Shown in pieces: positions 34,173-43,237 of a DNA stretch of 64,000 bases. The DNA lies in the NCBI RefSeq assembly GCF_001704275.1, contig NZ_CP011533.1, positions 1,612,001 to 1,676,000 of the forward strand, written 5' to 3'. The first letter of the stretch is position 1, and each line of letters starts with the position of its first letter. A model generated the notes under the pieces. The model saw nothing but the letters and a program-made list of their open reading frames with translations, searched no databases and had not been told where the DNA came from. A program made the position numbers and the translations under genes. This DNA comes from Streptomyces noursei ATCC 11455 (GTDB taxonomy: Bacteria; Actinomycetota; Actinomycetes; Streptomycetales; Streptomycetaceae).

Positions 34173-35426
34173 TCAGTCGACAGCGGTGAACCACGCCTCG
34201 ATGGCGGAGAGTCCACGGGCGCCGGCCTGCGGCATGAAGTGAGTGTAGGTGCGGAGGGTGAAGGCCGGGTCGGAGTGACCGAGCCACTGGGCCAACGAGA
34301 CGATCGACTCACCAGCCTCAAGCATCACCGAGGCATAGGTGTGCCTCAGGACGTGGAAGCCGTGCTCCCGGCTCGGCTCCCAGACGCGGGTGGCCTTCTC
34401 CCCCGGCTTCGGCTTCGCGAGGGGCGGGATCACCCCGGCCTTGGCGAGTGCCGGCTTCCAGGTCTTGGTGTTCCAGGTGGTGCGGTTGATCGCGCCGCTT
34501 CGTGTCGTGCTGACCAGGAGCGGGATCGTGACCGTACGTCGCTTCTCGCGGGGAAGGTCCGGCTCTTCCGGGTCGAGCCATGGCAAGGTGACGAGAACGG
34601 GCTTCAGCCGCTCCTGGTGCGTCAACAGCCGCTTGGCAAGGGCGGCCGACAGAGGGACGTCGCGCTCCTTGCCGCCCTTCGGCGGGCCGAAGTACAGCTG
34701 CGACCGGTGCCGCAGGATCTGCCGCTCGACGTGCACCGAGTCGCCGCGGACGTCTCCGGGGCTCAACGCGAACGCCTCCCCCTGCCGCAGGCCGCACCCG
34801 ACGCCGAGGTCGAGCGCCACCTGGTATCGCTCCGGGAGCCCCCGACGAACGGCGTCCACACGCGGCTGATCCCAGGAGCGGGCTTTCCGTTCCGGCTTCT
34901 TCGGCGGCTTGATGCTGCTGTTGCCCTTGCAGGGATTACGGAAGAGGCGCTTGTCCTCGACCGCGGCCTGCATGATCGCCTTCAGGTAGATCCAGGCGAT
35001 GTGCGCCGTGCCGGCTCCGACCGCGCGCTGCACGTCGGCGGACCACTTACGGAGTTCTGCCGTGCCGATGTCCCGCAGCGGGGTCTCACCCAGGTATGGC
35101 AGTACGTGTCCCCAGATCCGATAGTGCATGCTCTCCCGCGTCTGCGCGGGGTGGACCTGCGACGGCCACCAGTGCTTCTCGACATACTCGCGAAAGGTGA
35201 TCTCGCCGTCGCGGGCGTCTACGAACTCGCCGCGGCGCGAGTCGGTCTGAGCCTCGGCGAGCCACGCCTTGGCGTCCGCGACCGTGTCGAACGAGCGGTC
35301 TTGAACTCCGGGGATCCCCTTCACCCGGTAGCGGGTGCGCTTCCCCCAGAGTTCGGTGCGCTCGCGCTTGCCGGTCTCCTTGTTCGGCCGCTTCTTGAGC
35401 CACCTGTCCTCTATGTATCCCGCCAT
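34173..35426 (-). CDS. int: tyrosine site-specific integrase
   Basis: ATG 35426 preceded by AAGGGG; 417 residues. An N-terminal SAM-like core-binding domain (ITFREYVEKHWWPSQVHPAQ, then MQAAVEDKRLF) is followed by the catalytic domain. Visible catalytic positions: Arg in GVGCGLRQGEAFALSPGD, HxxR in GFHVLRHTYASVMLEAGE, His/Trp-region LAQWLGHSDPAFTLRTYTHF with the Tyr nucleophile in RTYTHF. It matches phage and actinomycete integrative-element (AICE) integrases. The stop is 73 bases from the rnpB fragment, the usual place for an attachment site, and an excisionase-like gene lies upstream. It appears intact. Confidence 0.92.
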   Translation of the reverse strand: MAGYIEDRWLKKRPNKETGKRERTELWGKRTRYRVKGIPGVQDRSFDTVADAKAWLAEAQTDSRRGEFVDARDGEITFREYVEKHWWPSQVHPAQTRESMHYRIWGHVLPYLGETPLRDIGTAELRKWSADVQRAVGAGTAHIAWIYLKAIMQAAVEDKRLFRNPCKGNSSIKPPKKPERKARSWDQPRVDAVRRGLPERYQVALDLGVGCGLRQGEAFALSPGDVRGDSVHVERQILRHRSQLYFGPPKGGKERDVPLSAALAKRLLTHQERLKPVLVTLPWLDPEEPDLPREKRRTVTIPLLVSTTRSGAINRTTWNTKTWKPALAKAGVIPPLAKPKPGEKATRVWEPSREHGFHVLRHTYASVMLEAGESIVSLAQWLGHSDPAFTLRTYTHFMPQAGARGLSAIEAWFTAVD

Positions 35427-35598
35427 ATGAAGCCCCTTAAGGTCGGAGAGCCAATTCACAAGGCGCATCCCGCGCCATGCTCAGCACACAGACGACCTTC
35501 GTCTGCACGAAATTCCGCGTATCGTCCACTTCTTCAACCCGCCGGCCCTGGGCCACAACCCGCCCTGACCCGTCCAACTGCAAGACCGGTATTCCGCA

Positions 35599-35877
35599 TC
35601 AGGACACGGTGCGTGGCGAACGCCGCTGCGGCGCCCTGTTCATCGGGCTAAGGGCCGGGTTCGAACGCGAATCGGCTTCCTGTTGTTCCGCAAGCCATGC
35701 ATCGAGCAAATCCCGGCGATACATGACCCGCCCGCCAGGGCCCATACGGAAGCTGGGCGGCCCCTGCCGCCGGTGACGCCAGACGTACAAAGTGTTCGTC
35801 GAGATACCGAGGTACGTAGCAGCGTTCTCCACGTTCAGGAACGCCGTCTCGACGAAAGGCTGCTTCTGATGACTCAT
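35599..35877 (-). CDS. xis: excisionase-like helix-turn-helix protein
   Basis: ATG 35877 preceded by CGGAG; 92 residues. ETAFLNVENAATYLGISTNT, LYVWRHRRQGPPSFRMGPGG and RVMYRRDLLDAWLAEQ form the HTH_17/MerR-like excisionase domain. Such proteins bend DNA at attachment sites and direct the integrase to excision. It lies 172 bases upstream of int in the same direction, as in AICEs and phages. The replication and transfer genes of such elements are not visible next to it. Confidence 0.85.
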   Translation of the reverse strand: MSHQKQPFVETAFLNVENAATYLGISTNTLYVWRHRRQGPPSFRMGPGGRVMYRRDLLDAWLAEQQEADSRSNPALSPMNRAPQRRSPRTVS

Positions 35878-36585
35878 TGGATATCTCCGGGTGAGGACTT
35901 CGACGTACCGGCAGCCGCGCCGGTCTCCCACCAGCTGTGCAGCGGCGACGTCCGGGCTGCTCCTGGCGGGCGAGACCAGTGTCCGGAGAAAAGCCGGTTT
36001 GGACCGGCCGCGATTAAGTGCTAGACAGCCGCTCGTAGCGGCAGGCCACCTGATCGGCCCGGCGGGCACTACGTATCCCGAGACGCATCCACCAGAGCAC
36101 CAAGGGGGATGTAAGCCGATATGAACGTGGTGATCACGCCATCGTCCTGGCGGATCTTGCGCGAACCGGCATGTGCTACGCCGCCCGCTCACGGAGATCG
36201 CGCCCCAGCCGTCGGCCTCGCATCCATGCCAGCCAAGACGCTTTCGTTCTTCCTGACGCTTCGGTACTACTGCCGCCCAGCTTCGACGTGACCGCGTCGA
36301 GGAGGGTGTGGCCGCCTGGAGGGGCAACCGGCACAGCCGCTGCGGGCCCCGCCTATGAACGTCATATCGGCCGTGGCCGTCGCGCGCGCCATGCATGCCG
36401 CGCGGCGGGACTGACGGCGGACAGCGAAAATCCCCCGCTCACGGACTTGTCGAGTCCCCACCTCAACCGTCACAGACGGTAGTTGTCCGCGGGATGGGCG
36501 CGCTGGGGCGTGGGTCGCTATGGGCCGTCGGCACCAAGCTGGCTGATGAACGTCCACGGGCGGGTGAGGGCCTGTTCCTGGCTCC
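35878..36585. other. intergenic stretch, no supported gene
   Basis: About 700 bases between the excisionase gene and the GDPD-like gene. Frames on both strands are Arg/Pro/Ala-rich without domain cues. It should contain the excisionase promoter. No RNA gene, operator or terminator recognised. Confidence 0.45.
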
Positions 36586-37608
36586 TCAGCGAGGTGTCAT
36601 TGCTGCCTCGTTCTTGATCTTCATCATCCGCTCGGGGGAGTCGGCCAGGACGGCATAGGCATTCAGCCTCATGGCGGTGGCGTAGTCGTCCTTGGTCTCG
36701 ATACCGATCAAAACGGTCCTGACCGAGGGGTGGGTGTGGAAGCAGGTCGAGGTGGCCCGGTCCCACATCAGGGCCTGCTTGACCGGGCTGCGGCCCTCGC
36801 CGAGGGTGAACTTCTCCGTCACCGTCACGTCACGACGCAGCTCGAACGCGGCCCACGTACCTGACCGGGGAGCTTTGAGGCAGTCGCCAGTCAGTCGTGA
36901 GGTGACCAGGCGCGTGCGGGTGGTGTCACGGTCCTCGAACAGCCGCGCCCGGGGGTAGGACGCCATGGCGTCGAGATTCGGCTTCTCGGTGGAGTAGAAC
37001 CGCACGCGCTGCCACTCCCCACGCCCCTCGCTCTCCAGGGCGTCCAACGTCTTGGCGATAGTTGGGGCCAGGGCCTCGGCATCGGCTGACTTCATGTCCA
37101 GCAGCACGCCCATCCGCTGCGGGATCCGCCGCAACGCCTCCTCCAGCGTGGGCAGCGGCGTGGGACGCGTACGGTACGGGTAGCCGCCGGAGGCGTCCTT
37201 GAACTGGTAACCGGCGTTCAGCCGCGTCAGCTCCGCAGCGTCGCGGTCCGCGACCTTGCCCGTCCCGTCAGTCAGCGCGGACAAGTCGGCGGGCCGGTAG
37301 AGGACGGGGACACCGTCCCGGCTCACCTGCACGCTGAGCCACATCATGTCCACCTTGTGCGCCAGCGCCCCGTCGATGGCCCGCACGGTGTTCTCTGGGA
37401 AGTCGGCAGTACCGGCCCGGTGGGCGATGATCAACGGACGGCTGTCACCGGCCGCGGACTGCCTCGCTGCGTCCGTGGCCAGCGCGGCCCGTCGCTCGGG
37501 CGTAGCAGATACCGCTATGTGGTCCGGTACCACGGCGGCTGCGATGCCAGTGGCTGCGACAGCAACCGCCGCGGCCAGACCAGTCGTCCACCTTCGCACT
37601 ACCGACAT
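36586..37608 (-). CDS. exported glycerophosphodiester phosphodiesterase-like protein with degenerate active site
   Basis: ATG 37608 with GGGAGG upstream; 340 residues. An N-terminal signal (RRWTTGLAAAVAVAATGIAA) suggests export. The GDPD barrel start LIIAHRAGTADFPENTVRAI keeps the first His and Arg and the Glu-Asn. The following metal-binding ExD and HD (normally EVDVxxTKDGVPVVxHD) are replaced: MMWLSVQVSRDGVPVLYRPA. LDMKSADAEALA and LIGIETKDDYATAMRLNAYA match later blades. Classical GDPDs release glycerol-3-phosphate outside the cell. The missing metal ligands make this a binding protein or altered enzyme. Confidence 0.75.
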   Translation of the reverse strand: MSVVRRWTTGLAAAVAVAATGIAAAVVPDHIAVSATPERRAALATDAARQSAAGDSRPLIIAHRAGTADFPENTVRAIDGALAHKVDMMWLSVQVSRDGVPVLYRPADLSALTDGTGKVADRDAAELTRLNAGYQFKDASGGYPYRTRPTPLPTLEEALRRIPQRMGVLLDMKSADAEALAPTIAKTLDALESEGRGEWQRVRFYSTEKPNLDAMASYPRARLFEDRDTTRTRLVTSRLTGDCLKAPRSGTWAAFELRRDVTVTEKFTLGEGRSPVKQALMWDRATSTCFHTHPSVRTVLIGIETKDDYATAMRLNAYAVLADSPERMMKIKNEAAMTPR

Positions 37609-37986
37609 CTCGCTTTGTCCTCCCGAACTCGATGTTCCGCCATGGATCTTGTACCACTCAGCCGTCACTGTCAGGGCTCTCTTCGGTCCGGAATCGCATC
37701 ACCTCGCCCACGGTCCTCATTACTTTCCCCGTGCGCTTCAGGCGGGCCGGGCATAGGCGCAGTCATCTCCGAACCAGCCATCCAGCCTGGGCACGCTGCG
37801 TCACATGATGTCCGTTATCAGGGAGAGCAACTGTCCAAGCGCCGGCGGTGCTCCTGTCCACGACCGGGGAATTCACGCTGTCCGCCCACACGGGACGAGG
37901 CAGGGCTCTTGATCACGACGAACTCGACTTCATTAGAGGTGTGTTGTATTCCACGGCCCTGCTGCCATGCGCGTCGGGCCCGACCT
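37609..37986. other. intergenic stretch upstream of the GDPD-like gene
   Basis: About 380 bases between the stop of the CHAT gene and the start of the GDPD-like gene, both leftward. No gene seen; the GDPD promoter is expected here. Confidence 0.4.
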
Positions 37987-40900
37987 TCACGCACCCATAT
38001 GAATGTGGGCGGACCAGAGCGTGGGGAAGTTGGGGAAGCGGTCCCGCATCAGGCGGGTCGCCCGGTGAACGCAGGCGCCGGTGTGGGCGGGGTCGTATCC
38101 GCCTGCCCCAAGGTGCGTGTAGATCTGCTCAGCGATAGTCGCGGCCACGGTGTCGTTGATCTCCCACAGTGTGCCTACGACGTGTGGGAATCCGGCGAGC
38201 TGGAAGGCAGTGACGACGTGGAGGGACTCATCGGCGAGCCGGGGCGTAGTCACAGCCGTGCTGCAGGCGGACAGATAGACGAACTCGGAGCTGTCCAGGC
38301 GCAGCCGGGAGACCTCCAGCACGCTGAGCGGACGGTCTGCGTGGTCGTGGACCAGTAGATGGCTCCGGGACGGGTCGGCGGGGTCGGCACCAGCGTGGCA
38401 AGCGAAGTGAGCCCAGGGGTGGGTGGCAAGGCGGGACAGTACGGCCTCGCGGGTGGCGTCTTCTCCGACCAGGCCCTCAAGCGTGGGGAAGAGCCGTACG
38501 AGGTGTTCGTACTCACGCCGGGCGCCCTCCAGGTCCGAGGCGTCGGGCGTGGAGGGCATGGCGACGGCCAGGACGCGTGGCGGGCGCGGACCGCCGGGCG
38601 ACGACGCTGTCTGCCGGGCGCGCTGCGCGCGTGCATGGGACAGGGCTCGCACGGTGGGCGTGTACGAGGACACGATCCGGTCCATGACCGTACGACGGGG
38701 CCCAGTCGCGGGCGTTTCGAGGTGGTGGCCGGCGGCGTGCAGCGGGAAGAACGCAAGTGGGCCGCAGGGGATCCACCACAGGCGGCGCGTGCGGTGTTCG
38801 TCCACCGGGCCGGTGAGGTCGAGCTGTTCGAGCACCGGTCCGGCCACGGCGTCCCAGAGCCAGGGCAGCGTGTCGTGCACCATGACGTTCTCGGCCTCCC
38901 GGCGGGCCTCGGGGGACGTGCCCATCCGGTCCATCAGATGATGCATGTCGCTGAGTCGGTCGTGGACGTCGTCGTGGTCCACCTCAGGCAGCTCGCATAC
39001 TTGGACGCCGCTCCTGGTCAGGATGAGCGCGTCGCAGCGGTACCGGCTGACGTTGATCATGACGAGGGGCCCGGTGTGTGCTTCGGCGGTCAGCCGGGCG
39101 GCCAGCGGAGGCAACAGAAACCGCTCCAGGCCCGGCCACGCCCGGACCCGTGCGACCAGGGCGTCCAGTTCCTGAGCCAGCATGCGGCGGGCGTCCGGGG
39201 CGTCCTCGCCCTGTGATGCATCGAGGGCCGTTCCCGTGGTCCCGTCGGTGGACGTGTCACCGTCCAGGCGTGCACACAGATAGTGGAAGCGGTCAGCCAG
39301 CTTCGGGTCGCGCTCGCGCAGTTCGGTCAGATCCGACCGGGACTCCAGCGCCTGCGCCAACAGCACGCCTCGGCCGGCTTCGAGCAGTTCGACCGCCTGG
39401 TCCGGCCGCCCAATGGCCAGCGCACAAGCCGCCGCGTCGCTCGCCAGTCGTGCGTGCTCGGCGATCAACCGAGTCGCATCGGCGCGGTCCAGGCCGCGGG
39501 CGGCCAGGCGCGGCAGAAGACCGACGCCGAACGCGAAGGCCCGCGCCGCCTCCTCTGAGCGTCCGACGGCCACCGCGGTTTCGGCCCACTCACGGGCTGC
39601 TGACACCCTAAGCGCCGTCGGGGCGCTGTTCCTGGTTGCTGCGGTCTCCAGCAGCCTCAGGGCCTCCTCCACCAACGAGTCGTCGTGGACGGCGAGGCCG
39701 TAACTGCTCAGCGCCGTGGCGAGATTGAACTCGCATTGCGACCCGAAATGGTGGTCTGTGGCAGCCGCGGCCACGGCGGCTCGCCCCAGGGTGATCGCCT
39801 CTTCCAGTGCGGGCAGCTCCGTCGTCCAGTGAAAGTACATGCGGAGGGAGTTGTTGAGGTTCGACAGGGCACCGACCTGGTCGCGGCCTGCCTCCGAGGC
39901 CGAAACAGCTGCCTGGCGCTGGATCGAGATCACCCGCCGCAGGATGTTGAGATCTTCCGTGAGCTCGGCCTTCGCCTTCAACGGTACGGCGAGATTCGAC
40001 AGGTACACCCATCGGTCGGGATGGTTCTGCGGCGTCGCCTCCACCGCTTCTTCTCCCAAGGTGATCGCCTCGTCCAGCAAGGCGGTGTCCCCGGCCTGAA
40101 AGTACCGATCGTGCAACTGCCCGGCAAGCGTCGCCCGGTACAACGGCCCGTCAGGGTGATCGGCGGGAGTGGCCCGGACCACGGCGCGTACGCAAACGAT
40201 GGCCTCGTCGAGGGCCGCCAGGTCACCCACGTGGCCGGCCAGCACGTGGAGCATGCCGCCAAGGTTGAACAGGCACGTATGGTGGAGGGGCGTGCCGCGC
40301 GGCGCGGCGCCGACCGCTCTGCGTGCCATGGTGATCGCCTCGTGCAGGACCGCCTGATCCCCGGTGCGCTCGAACTCCGCACGACGTAGCAGAGCGGCGT
40401 TCATCAGCGGCTCGGCCCGTGTCCTGCCAGATCCGGAACTGGACGCGCACTCTGCGGAGGTGGCATTCACCTGGAGGGCCTCGTCCAGAAAAGCGGGGTC
40501 GTTCGTACGCTGGTAGAGGATTCGCAGGGAGTCGCTCAGCCCGCCCCGGATCACCGCCCGTTCACTCTCACCGCCTGGCGGGTTCCGGATCAACTGCCGC
40601 CCGATGTCCACAGCCTCATACAGCGATCGGGCGTCGTTCGTACGCTTGAAGAGGTCGCGCAGCCCCTCAGCGAGATTGTGCAGGTACATCGATGGGTCTG
40701 TGCCGGCCTCCCGCGCCGCTGCGACCGCCTGGCGGGCGACCTCGATGGCCTCCTGCAGGGTGGGCACATGCCCTGTGTGGTCGAAAAGGCGGCTCAGTCC
40801 CATCCCGAGAATGCGCAGCCGGTCGGCGAGTCGGGCTGGACCCTCGTGGGTATCGGCCACTGCGTTGCGTCCGGCGCACACCGCCAGCCGGGCGGTGTGC

Positions 40901-41280
40901 GCGTTCGCCCCGTCCTCCAGCCGCAGTCCCAGTCCCATGAGAAGGTCCTCCCAGACCGCTTCACCGACCGACGCCGTGGACGGCGCCGCGGATCGCGGGA
41001 ACGGGTCCGGCAAGGGCAGTTCAGCTCCCGACCGTTGCACAACGACGAGCAATGCCGCGCCCGTCCGCACTTCGGGCAGCGCGCGCTCGTCGGCAAGTGC
41101 TCTGCCCCGTTTCCAGTGCAGCAGTCCGACGAGGTGGCATGTCTCCAGGATGTCCCGGGGGTCTGTCGTGCGGGCGAAGAGCTCCACGGCCTCGGTCAGA
41201 GCGGCATCGTCGAGCAATCCGTACGGGCCGCCGGACCCATCGATCCGGGACCGGACGGCCGACGCCCACCGCTCTCGCAT
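37987..41280 (-). CDS. TPR-CHAT caspase-like protease
   Basis: ATG 41280 is preceded by AGGAGAAGG, better than the TTG at 41310; about 1097 residues. The N-terminal two thirds are TPR-like repeats with the spacing common in Streptomyces (for example LDEAITLGEEAVEATPQNHP, LYEAVDIGRQLIRNPPGGES). The C-terminal CHAT domain (about 800-1097) has the catalytic His in WAHFACHAGADPADPSRSHL and the catalytic Cys in FVYLSACSTAVTT, with AFQLAGFPHVVGTLWEIND after it. CHAT proteases act in immune cell-death systems (for example with gasdermins) and signalling. The gene is divergent from an unknown gene at 41340. Defence is plausible, not proven. Confidence 0.85.
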   Translation of the reverse strand: MRERWASAVRSRIDGSGGPYGLLDDAALTEAVELFARTTDPRDILETCHLVGLLHWKRGRALADERALPEVRTGAALLVVVQRSGAELPLPDPFPRSAAPSTASVGEAVWEDLLMGLGLRLEDGANAHTARLAVCAGRNAVADTHEGPARLADRLRILGMGLSRLFDHTGHVPTLQEAIEVARQAVAAAREAGTDPSMYLHNLAEGLRDLFKRTNDARSLYEAVDIGRQLIRNPPGGESERAVIRGGLSDSLRILYQRTNDPAFLDEALQVNATSAECASSSGSGRTRAEPLMNAALLRRAEFERTGDQAVLHEAITMARRAVGAAPRGTPLHHTCLFNLGGMLHVLAGHVGDLAALDEAIVCVRAVVRATPADHPDGPLYRATLAGQLHDRYFQAGDTALLDEAITLGEEAVEATPQNHPDRWVYLSNLAVPLKAKAELTEDLNILRRVISIQRQAAVSASEAGRDQVGALSNLNNSLRMYFHWTTELPALEEAITLGRAAVAAAATDHHFGSQCEFNLATALSSYGLAVHDDSLVEEALRLLETAATRNSAPTALRVSAAREWAETAVAVGRSEEAARAFAFGVGLLPRLAARGLDRADATRLIAEHARLASDAAACALAIGRPDQAVELLEAGRGVLLAQALESRSDLTELRERDPKLADRFHYLCARLDGDTSTDGTTGTALDASQGEDAPDARRMLAQELDALVARVRAWPGLERFLLPPLAARLTAEAHTGPLVMINVSRYRCDALILTRSGVQVCELPEVDHDDVHDRLSDMHHLMDRMGTSPEARREAENVMVHDTLPWLWDAVAGPVLEQLDLTGPVDEHRTRRLWWIPCGPLAFFPLHAAGHHLETPATGPRRTVMDRIVSSYTPTVRALSHARAQRARQTASSPGGPRPPRVLAVAMPSTPDASDLEGARREYEHLVRLFPTLEGLVGEDATREAVLSRLATHPWAHFACHAGADPADPSRSHLLVHDHADRPLSVLEVSRLRLDSSEFVYLSACSTAVTTPRLADESLHVVTAFQLAGFPHVVGTLWEINDTVAATIAEQIYTHLGAGGYDPAHTGACVHRATRLMRDRFPNFPTLWSAHIHMGA

Positions 41281-41339
41281 GCGTGCCCTTCTCCTGTCTT
41301 CCTCAGCCAAATGCGCGTGCTGAAAGCTACTTTGAGTGC

Positions 41340-41897
41340 ATGCCAGCCGCAGCCGACGGTGTGATCGACACCATCCTCGAAGTCAGTGAGTCAATGCTCC
41401 GGGACCACGGGCTCTGCTTACGGCCCCAAGTCCACATCCTCGCGGAGGACATGGATCAGCCGTACGTCGGGTTCGTCACGTGCCGGCCCTTCTACCGCGG
41501 CAGGGACGCTGCCAGCGCCCTCGTCGATCTGGGGCTGCTTCCATCCATACTCATGGCGACACGCCTCATCGTCGCGTGGGAGGACTGCGACCTGCGCACC
41601 GCGCTCGAACTACCGGAGGAGCACTTCGCGACGGGCATTGTCATTCTGGACGTCGGCTTCGGCGACCACACTCTCCACTGGCACCCGTTCGACGTGGAGG
41701 TGAACGGCACCAGCCCGTATGGAATCCCCACCGTCATCCCGCACTGGCGCACCCCCGCCCAGTATGCGAATGTGCCGTTGCTCGCACCGATCGAGGCACT
41801 GCTCGAAACCTGGCGGGAGTTCCGGGAGGAGGATCTCCAGGAGACTGCGATCGGGCTCCAGCAGGCCGGATACGAGCTGAACATGGTCAGTCGCTGA
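41340..41897 (+). CDS. unknown protein divergent from the CHAT gene
   Basis: ATG 41340, 185 residues, no signal or membrane helix. The sequence has even composition (DTILEVSESMLRDHGLCLRP, YVGFVTCRPFYRGRDAASAL, DLRTALELPEEHFATGIVIL, IEALLETWREFREEDLQETA) and looks genuinely coding, but I do not recognise the family. The 59-base gap to the CHAT start means the two genes share a promoter region, so they may act together. Its stop overlaps the end of the small gene at 41887. Confidence 0.6.
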   Translation: MPAAADGVIDTILEVSESMLRDHGLCLRPQVHILAEDMDQPYVGFVTCRPFYRGRDAASALVDLGLLPSILMATRLIVAWEDCDLRTALELPEEHFATGIVILDVGFGDHTLHWHPFDVEVNGTSPYGIPTVIPHWRTPAQYANVPLLAPIEALLETWREFREEDLQETAIGLQQAGYELNMVSR

Positions 41898-42087
41898 CGG
41901 ACGGGCCGCCGGCCAAGCCAGGGCGGGTCGGCTCTGGCAGTGGCGATGCGCCCGCCGGACCGGGTGGGGGTGGCGGAGGCGCCTCCTCGGTGCCCGCCGA
42001 GCCCTTGGGCTGATATCCACGAGGTTCACCAGGGTTTTCGAGGAAGGCCCGTTCCCACGGAGTCAGTTCATCATCCGCTGCTGTCAT
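41887..42087 (-). CDS. small proline-rich protein paired with the DUF6338 gene
   Basis: ATG 42087, 66 residues: TAADDELTPWERAFLENPGE, then EPRGYQPKGSAGTEE and a run of prolines. It overlaps the end of the DUF6338 gene by 17 bases, so it is co-translated with it. Small proteins of this look follow DUF6338 genes in Streptomyces. Function unknown; the tail is disordered. Confidence 0.55.
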   Translation of the reverse strand: MTAADDELTPWERAFLENPGEPRGYQPKGSAGTEEAPPPPPPGPAGASPLPEPTRPGLAGGPSVSD

Positions 42088-42745
42088 CCTGATCTCCTTC
42101 AGGTCGTACGTCGACAGGGCCGACCATCTCCAGAATGTCGACGTCGGCCATGCGCAGGTAGACCCCTTCAGTGCCCTCCACCCGGGGCCCAAAGGAACCG
42201 TCCGCACTCATCCGGTAGGACCACTGCAAGTACAGGTCCGGTTCCTGCGGGTGGCCCGAGGCATACGACCGACTGCCGTACCAGCCTCCGACCCAGGTGC
42301 CGTCCTTCATCCGGGCCCGTACGTAGCGCGGCCCCGTGTGGGTACGGCCGCCGAAGGCGTAGTCCCACGCCGTCGGCACCGGCAGGTACACGGAACGGGC
42401 ACTGCGCCGCTCGCGGTACGAGACAGCGGCGGCAGCGACAGCGGGAACGCCGAGAAAAAGCAGCAGAGCCCACAGACCCACGGCCCGGGGGTGCTCGGCG
42501 ACCAAGGCTGCGAACCCTGACTTTCCAGCCTTGCGCCAGGCAGAGGCGAGGGCGGGGCCTGCGACAACCGCGTAGGCCCCGTTCAGGGCAACGCTGGCCG
42601 TGATGGCGCGCAGGATCCTCTCGCCCAGCTGCGCCTCTCCGGCGACCGGCCCGCGCCAGCGTTCGCGTAGGAACTGATAGGTCAGCCCCGGCAGAACGAG
42701 TAGCACGAGCGATACCAACTGACCGATTGTCGAAGGTGGTTGCAC
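42071..42745 (-). CDS. DUF6338-family membrane protein
   Basis: 224 residues from position 42745. N-terminal helices (TIGQLVSLVLLVLPGLTYQF; ILRAITASVALNGAYAVVAG; AVGLWALLLFLGVPAVAAAA) lead to a cytosolic domain with TAWDYAFGGRTHTGPRYVRA, RMKDGTWVGGWYGSRSYASG and DLYLQWSYRMSADGSFGP. The GxWVGGxYGxxSYASxxP segment is the DUF6338 signature. The family often sits in defence or conflict gene neighbourhoods, with no known activity. It forms a two-gene unit with the small gene downstream. Confidence 0.8.
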   Translation of the reverse strand: MQPPSTIGQLVSLVLLVLPGLTYQFLRERWRGPVAGEAQLGERILRAITASVALNGAYAVVAGPALASAWRKAGKSGFAALVAEHPRAVGLWALLLFLGVPAVAAAAVSYRERRSARSVYLPVPTAWDYAFGGRTHTGPRYVRARMKDGTWVGGWYGSRSYASGHPQEPDLYLQWSYRMSADGSFGPRVEGTEGVYLRMADVDILEMVGPVDVRPEGDQDDSSG

Positions 42746-43237
42746 GCATCCTCCTGCCCCTTGTTCTGCCGTGAGAGCCTTTCACACCCACCCAGCTGCG
42801 TGTGCCGGAACGGGTGGGCTACTGCGATCAGGGGTCACGTGCCGACGAGAGGGGTGAACGACGCTCGCGGGGTCTCAAGCCGCATTCACTCACGTCATCG
42901 GCAGGCTGTGGGGGACCGACGGCTGGCTCCGGCGCCGACGACGCCTTTTACAGCAACCTGCAAACAGGCCAGGGCACCTTCGGCACCCGCTAGCGGCGCC
43001 GAGCCGCGCGCGTGGATGCAGGCCGACTGCGAGAACTGCCGTGTCCCTGCGCCGCTCCGGCCCGTTTCGGCACCTTCTTCAAGGGGCGATCTCCGATCTC
43101 TTCCGCGGCGAAGAGGTGTACTCCACGGTGGCGAACCTGCAGGGTTCAGCTGGCGTGGCCGGAAGAAGTCCCGCAGCCGGAGCGGTCGTGGATGCTGTGG
43201 GGTAACGCGGCACATGGGGGCGTAGGTTGCGGCGTCG
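42746..43237. other. intergenic stretch, no supported gene
   Basis: About 490 bases between the divergent DUF6338 and STAND genes, so it should contain both promoters. No recognisable gene or repeat. Confidence 0.4.

Noticed and set aside
35878..36585. long minus-strand extension of the excisionase gene
   Set aside because: The excisionase starts at ATG 35877 with its own ribosome site; the extension has no domain.
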